From: DAOTTW01 sp034437615
GTDB lineage: Bacteria > Chloroflexota > Anaerolineae > Aggregatilineales > Phototrophicaceae
Direction: 5' to 3'
Length of the DNA: 32,959 nucleotides
Assembly: GCA_034437615.1 (NCBI GenBank)
Contig: DAOTTW010000338.1
Location: 1 to 32,959 of the forward strand
This document shows, one piece after another, positions 7,162 to 15,136 of this stretch (within the stretch, counting starts at the first letter, position 1; every line of letters starts with the position of its first letter). The position numbers and the translations under genes were made by a program. The notes beneath the pieces are model-generated. The model did not search any database, was not told the origin of the DNA, and saw only the letters and a program-made list of their open reading frames with translations.

Positions 7162-8610
7162 TTAGAAAGCAAGTTGATCCGCTGGGATGTCGTCCAGGCT
7201 CTGCCAGGGCATCCGTATTTCGCTGACCTGCAAGCGCCGACCCAGGCGGAAAACGATAAGCAGAAGCACGATTGCCAGCAACGCAAGCGACGTTGTGTAT
7301 ACCGCAGTATACCCTGTAGCGACGCTGCCTGTCAGGTGTTGGACGACATCGCGCATCAGGCCGCCGCCAATCGTGCCGAAGCCCTGCCCCATCGCCTGCA
7401 CGATACCCCAGACGCCCATGAACAGGCCCGCGTGGGCAATATCGGCCAGCGACATCACCAGGATGATGCTACCGACCAGGAACAGGCCGCGCCCCATGCT
7501 GATTAGCCCAACGCCAAAGCGGAAGGTGTCTACCAGTTGATCGGTGCTGGATGCAGTGACCACGCCGAACCCCACCAGGCCGAAACCACAGCCGAGCGAG
7601 ATCAGGATGATGGGCGTTTGCTTGCGCACGAGCATCCAACCCGCAGTCGCCACCCCTGTAATCGTCATGATGCCCCACAGCGCGGTTAGCTCCATCGTCT
7701 GCGAGACGCTCATGCCGAGCACCTGCCCGCCGTATGGCTCTAGCAGCACGTCATGCACCGCGAAGGCCATCATAGAGATGAAGATAATCAGGAAGAGGCC
7801 ACGCACGCGCTGATGTGCCCCGATTTGCTTGAGCGAATCCAGCAGCGAGAGGCGCACGCGCACCGTAGCTGTGCGCGAGATGATGGAGCCATCTGGCCGC
7901 AGGCGCTCTTGCCGATACAACGCGATAACGGTCAGCAGCACAAAGACAATGGCGCTGCCCTGCATCACCTGAATCAGCCGTCTGTGGCTGTAATCCGTCA
8001 ATAAGGCGCTGACGATAATGGCGCTGACGACGGTGCCGAGGATCAGCATAATCCACAGCAGGGCAATGACCTTGCCGCGTTGCCGGGGCGCGGTGATGTC
8101 GCTGACGAGCGCGAGATAGACCGTTTCGATGATGTTGATGCCCAGGCCATACGCGCCGAAGATCAGCAGACAGATGAGCATGGCCGGTAAAAAGGGCACA
8201 ACGCCGTCGCCCCCCAGCAAGATCAGGGCGAAGGGCGCACACGCCAGGCCGCCATAGGTCAGCACCACGCCGAAGACGATATAGGGCGTGCGCCAGCGCC
8301 CCGCCGAACGCGCTTGATCGGATTTGTAGCCGATCATCGCACGGACCGGTGACACGAAGTAATGCAGTGAGATCAGCAAGGCAACGACCACAGCCGGGAT
8401 GCCCAGGTCGGTAATCAGCACGCGGTTCAGCGTGCCGGTGATGGGCGCTAACGACAAGCCCACGCCGAACTGAAACAGCCCCAAGCGCAGTACACTCAGC
8501 CACCAGCGGCTATCCTGGTGGCCATCAAACCAATCTTGTACGGGGCTAAAGACATAATCCGTTGTGTCGCCTATCGTACGAGCGATGCGGTTGATCGGTG
8601 CAAAGTTCAT
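7162..8610 (-). CDS. pucC: PucC/LhaA-type MFS protein, light-harvesting assembly or bacteriochlorophyll carrier
   Basis: A 482-aa polytopic membrane protein with about 12 hydrophobic segments. The first half is typical of the PucC (BCH) branch of the major facilitator superfamily: RLGLFQFGVGLSLAPITGTLNRVLI, then LHYFVSPVRAMIGYKSDQ and RRTPY-like RWRTPYIVFG. Family members are needed for antenna assembly and are thought to deliver bacteriochlorophyll to LH peptides. The ATG at 8610 follows a GAAGG-like site at long spacing. The gene lies 43 bases after bchZ in the same direction, which supports a role with the pigment genes. It could equally serve the PufBA antenna or the reaction centre; sequence does not decide. 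Confidence 0.85.
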   Translation of the reverse strand: MNFAPINRIARTIGDTTDYVFSPVQDWFDGHQDSRWWLSVLRLGLFQFGVGLSLAPITGTLNRVLITDLGIPAVVVALLISLHYFVSPVRAMIGYKSDQARSAGRWRTPYIVFGVVLTYGGLACAPFALILLGGDGVVPFLPAMLICLLIFGAYGLGINIIETVYLALVSDITAPRQRGKVIALLWIMLILGTVVSAIIVSALLTDYSHRRLIQVMQGSAIVFVLLTVIALYRQERLRPDGSIISRTATVRVRLSLLDSLKQIGAHQRVRGLFLIIFISMMAFAVHDVLLEPYGGQVLGMSVSQTMELTALWGIMTITGVATAGWMLVRKQTPIILISLGCGFGLVGFGVVTASSTDQLVDTFRFGVGLISMGRGLFLVGSIILVMSLADIAHAGLFMGVWGIVQAMGQGFGTIGGGLMRDVVQHLTGSVATGYTAVYTTSLALLAIVLLLIVFRLGRRLQVSEIRMPWQSLDDIPADQLAF

Positions 8611-8653
8611 GGTGTTCCGTTACCTTCGTGTATGTCGGTTATTGTGCCGCGCT

Positions 8654-10138
8654 TTATTTGGCACTGAGCACTTCAGCGGCCACGTCTGCGCTGACTTCGC
8701 TCAAGCCTCTGGCACGGGCTTCGGATTCGACCTGCATTTGATATTCGCGGCTAGCAGAGATGCGCCCGATATACGTGAGCTTCTCCAATGCCGCATCGAG
8801 CAGTTGCTTCGCGCCCTCCGACCAGGCCAGATTGCCCGGTGAGGCGTTGGCTTTGCCGTTGCTGCCGTTCGGCTTGGCCTTCTGCGCCTGATAAGCGCCA
8901 TCCAGCGGCAGCACGTTGAACAGCACGTCATACAGGCGGTTGACGATCTCCTGAATGATATGCACCGTGCCACGATAGCCCATGAAGGGCGTGCCGATAG
9001 AGCGGCAGACGACAGCGCCAGGGAAGGCCGCCATGATGAAATTCGTGTGGCGTGCCCCGGCTTCGGCCAGGTAGATCTTCTCGTTGATAGAGCCAAAGAC
9101 GAAGCTGGGCGCGTGGTTGTGCAGCATTTGCCGCACGGCTTCGTTATCCATCGCGCCATGTTTGCGCGGTCGCGTGGCGCTAAACGTGATCTGTAAGCCC
9201 AGTTCATCGCCCAGGTAGGCCCGCAGCCCGTCCACATAGGTCTGTGTGCCCACCAGCCCCACCGTCAGCGTGTTGAACCAGTCCCCTTGTGGGCCTTTCC
9301 ATAAATCCCACACAGCACGCAGGGTTGTGGCCTTCTCTTGCTTGATGAAGGCTTTGGCCTGTTCGCTGTTGCCGAGCATCTCGCCCAGCCGCAGCACAAA
9401 CTGCGTCGTGGCCTGCATCCCGATGGGCGCATGGAGCCAGTCGCGGCCCAGCGCAGCCGCTAAGCTGTGGCCGAACTCCTTATAGAGCACGACGCTATAC
9501 TGTGCTTTTGCTAGCTGTGCGATGTCGGCCAGCTTGGATTCATACGGAAAGACCACGTTCACGCGGCCACCCGCGCCTTCGATCAGGCGCTTGACCTCAT
9601 GCAGGTCCGAGGGCGCGTTGAAGCAGCCGTAGGTCGGCCCGATGATATTCACGAGGCCGGCTTCTGGCTCTACTGTGCTGGCGTCGATGCCGTATTGCTG
9701 CCACAGCCAGAGCAGGATGCGGTCACGCCCGACCCACTCATCATCCGTTAGCGATTCGCTGTGAAAGAAGGTGGTGCCCGGCTTCAGCATCTTGACCAGA
9801 TCGGACAGATCAGAGCCGATCATCTCGCTTTCAGCCGTCGAGATAACGATCAGCTTTGTGTCGTCTTTGAGCTTGCCCATCGTCACCAGATCATCATAGG
9901 TGCGCTGGACGGCTGGCGCGGTGCCCGTGCCGCCGACCTCTTCTTCGGTGATGACGGAGGGCGTGATGTTGTCGATATTCGGGATGGCGTCGGTGTAATC
10001 CGGGACGGCGGTAGCGACCAGGTTATAGCAGCCAATCGGCGCGTCACAGATCACGTGCACATCTGGCATGGCGCAGACCGACCAGACCGCCGCCCAATAG
10101 CTACTGGTATCCGGTAGATCGCGGATGACTTTTGACAT
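8654..10138 (-). CDS. bchZ: Chlorophyllide a reductase subunit Z
   Basis: A 494-aa nitrogenase-like subunit. With BchY it forms the catalytic component that reduces the C7=C8 bond of ring B of chlorophyllide a to bacteriochlorophyllide. The N-terminus (SYWAAVWSVCAMPDVHVICDAPIGCYNL, with VPDYTDAIP) matches BchZ and not BchB. The GPTYGCFNAPSD loop and the C-terminal ISASREYQMQVESEARARGLSEV also fit BchZ. Cysteines at PIGC and in CFN are candidate cluster or substrate-pocket residues. The ATG at 10138 overlaps the bchY stop by one base (TGATG); a GTG three bases earlier is also possible, and TAGGAG lies upstream. A low-complexity insert (PNGSNGKANASPG) lies before the C-terminal domain. Confidence 0.93.
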   Translation of the reverse strand: MSKVIRDLPDTSSYWAAVWSVCAMPDVHVICDAPIGCYNLVATAVPDYTDAIPNIDNITPSVITEEEVGGTGTAPAVQRTYDDLVTMGKLKDDTKLIVISTAESEMIGSDLSDLVKMLKPGTTFFHSESLTDDEWVGRDRILLWLWQQYGIDASTVEPEAGLVNIIGPTYGCFNAPSDLHEVKRLIEGAGGRVNVVFPYESKLADIAQLAKAQYSVVLYKEFGHSLAAALGRDWLHAPIGMQATTQFVLRLGEMLGNSEQAKAFIKQEKATTLRAVWDLWKGPQGDWFNTLTVGLVGTQTYVDGLRAYLGDELGLQITFSATRPRKHGAMDNEAVRQMLHNHAPSFVFGSINEKIYLAEAGARHTNFIMAAFPGAVVCRSIGTPFMGYRGTVHIIQEIVNRLYDVLFNVLPLDGAYQAQKAKPNGSNGKANASPGNLAWSEGAKQLLDAALEKLTYIGRISASREYQMQVESEARARGLSEVSADVAAEVLSAK

Positions 10139-11454
10139 CACTCAATCGCTCCTACGGGTATCATGTCCGCATCATCGGCAAAGAATTCCTGCATGAAGCT
10201 GTAGCGCTCGCCCCGTTGTAGCATCTGGCTCATGAAGCCGACGGTGGCGGCCATGCCGCCACTCAGGAAGAAGGGGCGCGACGCAAGCTGATTGGTGAAA
10301 TACAGTGCCGGGATGCCGCGCTCTTTGGCGATGGCGCAAAACGGCGTCGTGCCCAAAACCAGATCAGGCTGGTATTTATCCAGCGCCGCCACGTCATCCT
10401 CTAGCGATTTGCGATAGACGATTTCCTGTGTGCCCTTGCCGCGCAGATACATATCATCCGGCAGCACCAGCGGGTCGAGGCCGATAGAGGTCGATACATA
10501 GGGCACATCAGCCCCGGCTTCGGCCAGCACACGCGCATAGGCCAGTTCGGTGCCCTCATAGCCCGTCACCAGAATGCGCCCCGATAGCGGCTGTGCATCC
10601 AGGATGGCTTGCGCCTTGTCGCGTTCTTCGGCGGCGACCTGCTCCACGAGTTCGGGGTCCAGCTTGAGCAAAGAGCCGACGGATTTGATCCAGGCATAGG
10701 AGCCAGACGCGCCCACCGGCGCACCGCCGACAATGGGAATGTGCCACTCGCGGAAGAGGTCCATCGTCTGCTTGTAGAAGGGGTGCAGCGGTGCCAGTGC
10801 CCCGACATGCCCCACGCGCCGCAGGTCCTCTACCGAGCGCCCCGGCAAGGTGATCGTCTGCTCGACGCCCATGCGCCGCAGCAGCCCATCAATCGCCAGC
10901 GGGTCCGCCGGGAAGATTTCACCGAGCAGCACAACGGTCTTGCTCTCTCGCGGGGATTTCGTATCACCGAGCCGCCGCAGCAGCGCCTCTAGCGCTACGT
11001 CTTTGGCTTCCGGGTGTGAGTGGATCGCATAAGCCGGGACGCGCACCAAGATCACCTCGGCATCCCCGACCTTCTTCGGGAGCATTTCCTCTGGCAAGCC
11101 TGCTGTCTCTGCGACGCACAACGACACCACCGGGATGACCTCGCAGCCTGGTTCTTTCGCAGCGACCTCAATGGCGGCCACCGTCGCCTCGACAACGGCA
11201 CCTTGCATCAGTTCTTCGGTGCCGAGGTGCGCGGCCAGAATCGATTTACGTGCGCCGTAGAAGTGCGTCACAAACGTTAACCCATAGAGGCAGCCTGTAT
11301 CGGTTGCCATCACGGGATGCATCCCTTCTACACGTGTCAGGATGCGCAACGACCCGAAGGCCGGGCACATCGACTGTGGGTGTAGCTGGCAGGGCTTGGT
11401 CTGTGCTTGCTCACTCGTCTCGCCAGTTGTTCCGGTGTCACTTGCAGCAGTCAT
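10138..11454 (-). CDS. bchY: Chlorophyllide a reductase subunit Y
   Basis: A 438-aa partner of BchZ in chlorophyllide oxidoreductase. Diagnostic stretches are SMCPAFGSLRI near residue 28, GCLYGLTFVTHFYGARKSI around 54-72, and VVSLCVAETAG around 108. These provide the cysteines expected to bind the NB cluster at the subunit interface. The later part has GGAPVGASGSYAWI and FTNQLASRPFFLSGGMAATVGF. The first 25 residues are polar and non-conserved. The ATG at 11454 has only a weak ribosome site, perhaps because a hairpin pair sits just upstream. The stop overlaps the bchZ start, giving coupled translation of the two halves of the heterotetramer. Confidence 0.94.
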   Translation of the reverse strand: MTAASDTGTTGETSEQAQTKPCQLHPQSMCPAFGSLRILTRVEGMHPVMATDTGCLYGLTFVTHFYGARKSILAAHLGTEELMQGAVVEATVAAIEVAAKEPGCEVIPVVSLCVAETAGLPEEMLPKKVGDAEVILVRVPAYAIHSHPEAKDVALEALLRRLGDTKSPRESKTVVLLGEIFPADPLAIDGLLRRMGVEQTITLPGRSVEDLRRVGHVGALAPLHPFYKQTMDLFREWHIPIVGGAPVGASGSYAWIKSVGSLLKLDPELVEQVAAEERDKAQAILDAQPLSGRILVTGYEGTELAYARVLAEAGADVPYVSTSIGLDPLVLPDDMYLRGKGTQEIVYRKSLEDDVAALDKYQPDLVLGTTPFCAIAKERGIPALYFTNQLASRPFFLSGGMAATVGFMSQMLQRGERYSFMQEFFADDADMIPVGAIE

Positions 11455-11520
11455 AAAGGCTCACTTTTATCATTCGGGCATTGCTTATGGAGAAGCGAAA
11501 ACCAATGCATAGAATCCTGT

Positions 11521-11569
11521 GTGGGGGCGCAGCGTGCTGCGCCCTGGGTGCAATACATTGCACCCCTAC
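11521..11569. repeat. Double 8-4-8 hairpin between bchY and the 170-aa gene
   Basis: There are two perfect back-to-back hairpins: 11525-11544 (GGGCGCAG, loop CGTG, CTGCGCCC) and 11546-11565 (GGGTGCAA, loop TACA, TTGCACCC), followed by CTAC. The architecture is the same as the GGAC family, with GGG/CCC instead of GGAC/GTCC at the base. It lies about 70 bases upstream of the bchY start on the minus strand and would be part of its leader if the operon is transcribed through. Confidence 0.8.
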
Positions 11570-11595
11570 AGATTGTCTGGTTTCGTTTTCATTCA

Positions 11596-12108
11596 TCAAG
11601 CGTTGCTTGTGTTGTCTGCGTTGTCTGTGTTGTCTACGTCATCAAAGGGTGTCACGTCGCCGTTGGGTGCGCTGGTTGTGCCCGTTGCTGGCGTCGTCGG
11701 CTCTGCTGGCTCTGCTGGCTCTGACGGTGCGCTATCGCTGGCCTGCGGCTGTGACGGTGCTGCTGGCTCTGCTGGCACATCCGGCGCTGTCGTTGCGGGT
11801 GTATCGGCCACACGTTCGCTGACGGCGGCCTGCGCTTCTGTATCGCTTGCGCCGCTTGCATCGGCGTTATCGTTGGGTCGGATCGTCACCTTGCCGCCGG
11901 AGGGCGTGATGGCGTTCAGCGTGGTCGTCACGTTACGCGGCGGGTCCATGTCAATTTGTGGGTCCTGGCGCGTGTCGATATTGCGCAGGTAACTGCGGCC
12001 TGCTTCTCTGTCGGTCAGGACTGCCGCAGCGATGAAGCCAATGATGGTCAGGGCAAGCGGCCCGTAGCACAGCACAAAAGCTGAAAATGGCAGATCAAAG
12101 ATATACAT
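11596..12108 (-). CDS. Small membrane protein with long Pro/Ala/Thr-rich acidic tail
   Basis: A 170-aa protein of unknown family. One hydrophobic helix at about residues 7-31 (FSAFVLCYGPLALTIIGFIAAAVL) is followed by a basic/polar turn (TDREAGRSYLRNIDTRQD). A low-complexity tail of more than 100 residues follows, rich in Pro, Ala, Thr, Ser and Asp, ending in a DN-repeat (DVDNTDNADNTSNA). The end is encoded by a short tandem repeat of 'tgttgtct' type at about 11608-11640. The start follows AGAGG. It interrupts the usual bchX-bchY-bchZ order and is bordered by hairpin repeats on both sides. It may be a scaffold or accessory subunit of a membrane complex; no function is assigned. Confidence 0.72.
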   Translation of the reverse strand: MYIFDLPFSAFVLCYGPLALTIIGFIAAAVLTDREAGRSYLRNIDTRQDPQIDMDPPRNVTTTLNAITPSGGKVTIRPNDNADASGASDTEAQAAVSERVADTPATTAPDVPAEPAAPSQPQASDSAPSEPAEPAEPTTPATGTTSAPNGDVTPFDDVDNTDNADNTSNA

Positions 12109-12159
12109 CGCGTTTTTGCCTCTTTCTGTCGCTATTTTTGTTTGTCGCTCTTAATGGGT

Positions 12160-12285
12160 AACCAACTGCGGACGCCAAGAATGGCTTCCCTACCCAAATC
12201 ATCTGAATCTGTCTTGATTTTTCCATTATTTATTGCCATCCCACAGCTTGCAAGGGCACCCTGACGAGCGTCCCTACGATGCCAT
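12160..12285. repeat. Hairpin-repeat remnants between bchX and the 170-aa gene
   Basis: Positions 12170-12189 are a GGAC-family hairpin with one stem mismatch (GGACGCCA, loop AGAA, TGGCTTCC, then CTAC). Positions about 12255-12277 hold a further decayed fragment ending GCGTCCCTAC. The rest of the gap is AT-rich with no gene. Confidence 0.6.
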
Positions 12286-12292
12286 GCGGCGG

Positions 12293-13474
12293 CTAATGGT
12301 AAGATGGTGCGTCTACGTAGCGTATGTCAATCTGTGAGAAAGCCTGCCCGGTGCGCGTCAGCGCCGACAGGAACGCTACCTTCTGATCCAGATTCTCACC
12401 GTCACCGATGCGAATCTCGGTTGCGCCGGAAGTGACCGTAATGCCGTCGCTGCCTTCGCTATCTAAGCCTGTCACGTGAATGCCGATTGCCTCCACCATC
12501 TGCTGAACGCGGCGCTGCACCGGGTCCGTCAGGTGGACTTGATGCGTTGCATCCAAATCGAGGTGTGGCTGCTCAGGGACGTTGATCGCTGCTACGTTGC
12601 CGAATAGATCGTCTGCATTAGCTGAGTTGGGGCTGCCAGGCGGCTCCTGAGCGCCAAAGACTTCCAGGAATTCGCTATATCCCAGCGGTGTGAAGTCTGT
12701 GGAGGGCGGAATTTCGTTGTTATGAATGCGGCGGGCTAGGTCGCCGTAGATCTCATCAAATTCGGGCACCTCTAAAGCCAGCTTGCAGCTATCGGCCAGC
12801 ACACGCGCCTCGTGGTTCAGCGGTACACGGGTCAAAATCGGGATACCGCTGGCCTCGGCGTAGCGGTCGGCGGTGTCGGTGCCGTCGTCGCGGTTGACGA
12901 TCATGCCGAGAATCTGCGTGCTGCCGCCCATCGTCTGAAAGTAGCGGGCGGCGGTTGCGATGTTGTTGGCGGCGTACAGCGATTGGCGGTCATGGCCGAC
13001 GACCAGGATCACCTCTTCTGCTATGCTACGCGCCAGGGGCGTCGCAAAGCCACCACAGACGACATCACCGAGAAAATCCATCACGATGTAATCCAAATCC
13101 CAGCTTGACATGCCGAGCTTCTCTAGCGTTTTGAAGCCATGCGTGATGCCCTGGCCACCGCAGCCACGCCCGACCGCCGGACCGCCGATTTCACAGCCGA
13201 AGATGGGCATACCGGGCGCGAGTTCGCTGCGGAAAACGACATCGCCGACGCTCAATTCATCCTGCGTGCCGTTTTCCTTGCGTTCACGCCACACGTCGCC
13301 CAGGGTGGGCAGTGAATGGCCGCCGAAGATCGTGTTGCAGGAATCGTGCTTCGGGTCACAGCCGAGTTGTAGCACGCGGTGCCCATCGTATGTGAGCTTG
13401 CCGGTCAGGTTTGAGGTGGTGAAGCTCTTGCCGATGCCACCTTTGCCGTAAATCGCTAACATTCTGGCTTTCAT
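12293..13474 (-). CDS. bchX: Chlorophyllide a reductase iron protein (subunit X), with C-terminal extension
   Basis: A 393-aa NifH-like ATPase that passes electrons to BchYZ. The P-loop GKGGIGKS is at 10-17. The bridging [4Fe-4S] cysteines are Cys105 (GRGCGGQG) and Cys140 (GDVVCGGF). The stretches CEIGGPAVGRGCGG and DFLGDVVCGGFA mark BchX rather than BchL. The catalytic core ends near residue 275. About 118 further residues follow: a linker (PPGSPNSANADDL), then a domain at about 315-393 ending IRIGDGENLDQKVAFLSAL and QIDIRYVDAPSYH. That domain resembles the C-terminal beta domain of FtsQ/DivIB cell-division proteins. The start is supported by GAAGGA 7 bases upstream. I do not know whether other Chloroflexota BchX proteins share the extension. 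Confidence 0.93.
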   Translation of the reverse strand: MKARMLAIYGKGGIGKSFTTSNLTGKLTYDGHRVLQLGCDPKHDSCNTIFGGHSLPTLGDVWRERKENGTQDELSVGDVVFRSELAPGMPIFGCEIGGPAVGRGCGGQGITHGFKTLEKLGMSSWDLDYIVMDFLGDVVCGGFATPLARSIAEEVILVVGHDRQSLYAANNIATAARYFQTMGGSTQILGMIVNRDDGTDTADRYAEASGIPILTRVPLNHEARVLADSCKLALEVPEFDEIYGDLARRIHNNEIPPSTDFTPLGYSEFLEVFGAQEPPGSPNSANADDLFGNVAAINVPEQPHLDLDATHQVHLTDPVQRRVQQMVEAIGIHVTGLDSEGSDGITVTSGATEIRIGDGENLDQKVAFLSALTRTGQAFSQIDIRYVDAPSYH

Positions 13475-13633
13475 GCCGTCATCCTTCGTCTATTTCTGCT
13501 ATCTGCTATCTGTTATCTTTGATTTTTCGTCTTTGTCTTGCTGGTGTTGCTGCGTAAAATTGTCTATTTTGACCTGTACTTTATAGCGGCTATCGCTGCC
13601 CCGGACACCAAGAATAGCTGACGTGCTGACACG

Positions 13634-14665
13634 CTACGTCGGCCATTCAAACACCAGCTTCAAGCAGTCCTGGTCGTGCAACGCTAACTCGTAACCCCGC
13701 AGTACGTCCTCTTGATCGCGCATTACCACGCTATGCGTCAGTAAGGGCGCGACGTTCATTATGTTCTTCTTTATATTTTTCTTTATATTTTTCTTGTCGC
13801 GCTCGTTTTGCTGGTCTTGCTGGTCTGTGCCGGATGCCAGCAGGTCGCGGCTGCGCTGTAAATCACCCTGCGCCCATTCTTTGGCCGTGAGCAGCCTGGC
13901 CTCTTTTAAAAACAGCGGCATGTACGGTAAATCTAATTTCTGATAGTAACCTAACAGCAGCACGGTGCCGCCATTGGCCAGGCGTGGCAAAGCGTCGGTT
14001 AACGCCTGCATGGACCCACTCGCTTCGATGATGGCGTCTACGGGTTCCGTGATGGCGTCGGTGACGCTGCTTTCATCCACGTTAATCACAGCATCCCCGA
14101 TGGCTTTGGCGAGGCGCTGCGGGTTCTTATCGGTCACCGCCACCCATGCGCCACGCTCACAGGCGATGCGTGCCGCCAACTGCCCCACCGGACCCTGCCC
14201 GATGACCAGCACGCGCTGCCCCGGCTGCACGTTGAGCACATCCACGCCATGCAGAGACGTGGCCGTCAACGCCAGCAGCACCCCATGACGCGGCTCGATT
14301 CCGTTCAGGTGGACCACGCGCTCCGCAGGCACATGCAGACGCGCCGACTGGCCACCCCAGGCGGCGTTCACGCCTTCATAGCACATCGCGCCACCGACAT
14401 ACACCCATTGGTCACGCAAAGCAGCGCCGTTCGGCACGTCCGCGCCCACGTCAACGATCTGGCCGACTGTCTCATAACCAGGGATTAGCGGCGGTTGCAG
14501 CATGGGATGTGGCATCATGCCACCCAACACCATGCGCTCCGTGCCTGCGCTGATCGAGGTGTAGCGCGTTTCGACCACGACATCCGTCGGGCCGAGGTCT
14601 TTCAGCGTGACGGTTTGTAGCTCGATGCGGTTGGCTTCGGGTATGACGATGGCGTGTGTTTGCAT
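13634..14665 (-). CDS. bchC: 3-hydroxyethyl bacteriochlorophyllide a dehydrogenase
   Basis: A 343-aa zinc-type medium-chain dehydrogenase-like protein. It oxidises the C3 hydroxyethyl group to acetyl, the step after BchF. BchC features are SISAGTERMVLGG, PPLIPGYETVGQIVDVG, ALTATSLHGVDV and the Rossmann motif VLVIGQGPVGQLAARIA. The 9-base gap to bchF contains its own AAGGA site, so the two are translationally adjacent. An AT-rich 12-bp tandem repeat (13767-13795) encodes KKNIKKNIKKN around residues 290-302, an insert in the otherwise GC-rich gene and atypical of the family. The active-site fold should tolerate it because it lies between the Rossmann domain and the C-terminal helix. The start is the ATG at 14665. 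Confidence 0.92.
   Translation of the reverse strand: MQTHAIVIPEANRIELQTVTLKDLGPTDVVVETRYTSISAGTERMVLGGMMPHPMLQPPLIPGYETVGQIVDVGADVPNGAALRDQWVYVGGAMCYEGVNAAWGGQSARLHVPAERVVHLNGIEPRHGVLLALTATSLHGVDVLNVQPGQRVLVIGQGPVGQLAARIACERGAWVAVTDKNPQRLAKAIGDAVINVDESSVTDAITEPVDAIIEASGSMQALTDALPRLANGGTVLLLGYYQKLDLPYMPLFLKEARLLTAKEWAQGDLQRSRDLLASGTDQQDQQNERDKKNIKKNIKKNIMNVAPLLTHSVVMRDQEDVLRGYELALHDQDCLKLVFEWPT
13767..13795. repeat. 12-bp tandem repeat inside bchC
   Basis: There are two exact copies of TTCTTTATATTT (13767-13778 and 13779-13790) and the first five bases of a third. On the minus strand they encode repeated Lys-Lys-Asn-Ile. The unit is AT-only except for one C and contrasts with the surrounding composition. 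Confidence 0.85.
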
Positions 14666-14674
14666 ATAAAATCC

Positions 14675-15136
14675 TTAGGCGTTCGAGGCTTCGGCTGTTT
14701 TCTGCTTGCGTGCCTGCACACCGCGCACGGTAAATTGTGCGAAGTTCAGCAGATAACTCACGTAGGCAATCAGCATCAGCGACATAAGCTGGTATTCGTT
14801 CGCGCCGAGTAAGATCGCGATGAAATACAGGTTGTGCATGAAAAGCGCGAAGGCGTTCATGGCATCTTCCCAGAAGAATTCCGGGGCCAGGAACCATTTG
14901 CCGAACACGTCTTTCTCCCAGAACATGCCCGTAATCGTGATCGCCCATAGCAGCACGATCTTGACCAGGACACTGACATTCGCCAGCATATAATTTTCGC
15001 CAGTCGTCAGGTAGTGGACGATCAGCCCCAAAGAGATGACGAATGTCACAAATTGCAGTGGGGCTAATATCATCTGCACAAGCGTCCACTTACTTTCGTC
15101 GCGTCTTCTCATTTGTTCGGCGGTATAGCTAGACAT
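14675..15136 (-). CDS. bchF: 3-vinyl bacteriochlorophyllide hydratase
   Basis: A 153-aa membrane protein that hydrates the C3 vinyl group of (bacterio)chlorophyllide to hydroxyethyl, the substrate of BchC. It is recognised from SYTAEQMRRRDESKWTLVQ, ILAPLQFVTFVISLGLIV, ITGMFWEKDVFGKWFLAPEFFWEDAM and NFAQFTVRGVQARK, with about four hydrophobic segments. Length matches the family. The ATG at 15136 is chosen because AAAGGA lies 7 bases upstream; an ATG at 15154 would overlap that site. bchF is the first gene of the bchF-bchC-bchX-(170 aa)-bchY-bchZ-pucC run. Confidence 0.93.
   Translation of the reverse strand: MSSYTAEQMRRRDESKWTLVQMILAPLQFVTFVISLGLIVHYLTTGENYMLANVSVLVKIVLLWAITITGMFWEKDVFGKWFLAPEFFWEDAMNAFALFMHNLYFIAILLGANEYQLMSLMLIAYVSYLLNFAQFTVRGVQARKQKTAEASNA

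Noticed and set aside
7134..7286. Longer N-terminus of the lipoprotein gene
   Set aside because: It overlaps the PucC-like gene and lacks a ribosome site, whereas GGAGG and a lipobox follow the ATG at 7133.
7751..8503. 250-codon minus-strand frame overlapping the PucC-like gene in another frame
   Set aside because: His/Arg-rich composition and no hydrophobic segments. The overlapping frame encodes a complete membrane transporter.
8654..13474. Reading the three nitrogenase-like genes as dark protochlorophyllide reductase (bchB, bchN, bchL)
   Set aside because: Diagnostic stretches (SYWAAVW and VPDYTDAIP; CPAFGSLRI and LTFVTHFYGAR; CEIGGPAVGRGCGG) are those of BchZ, BchY and BchX.
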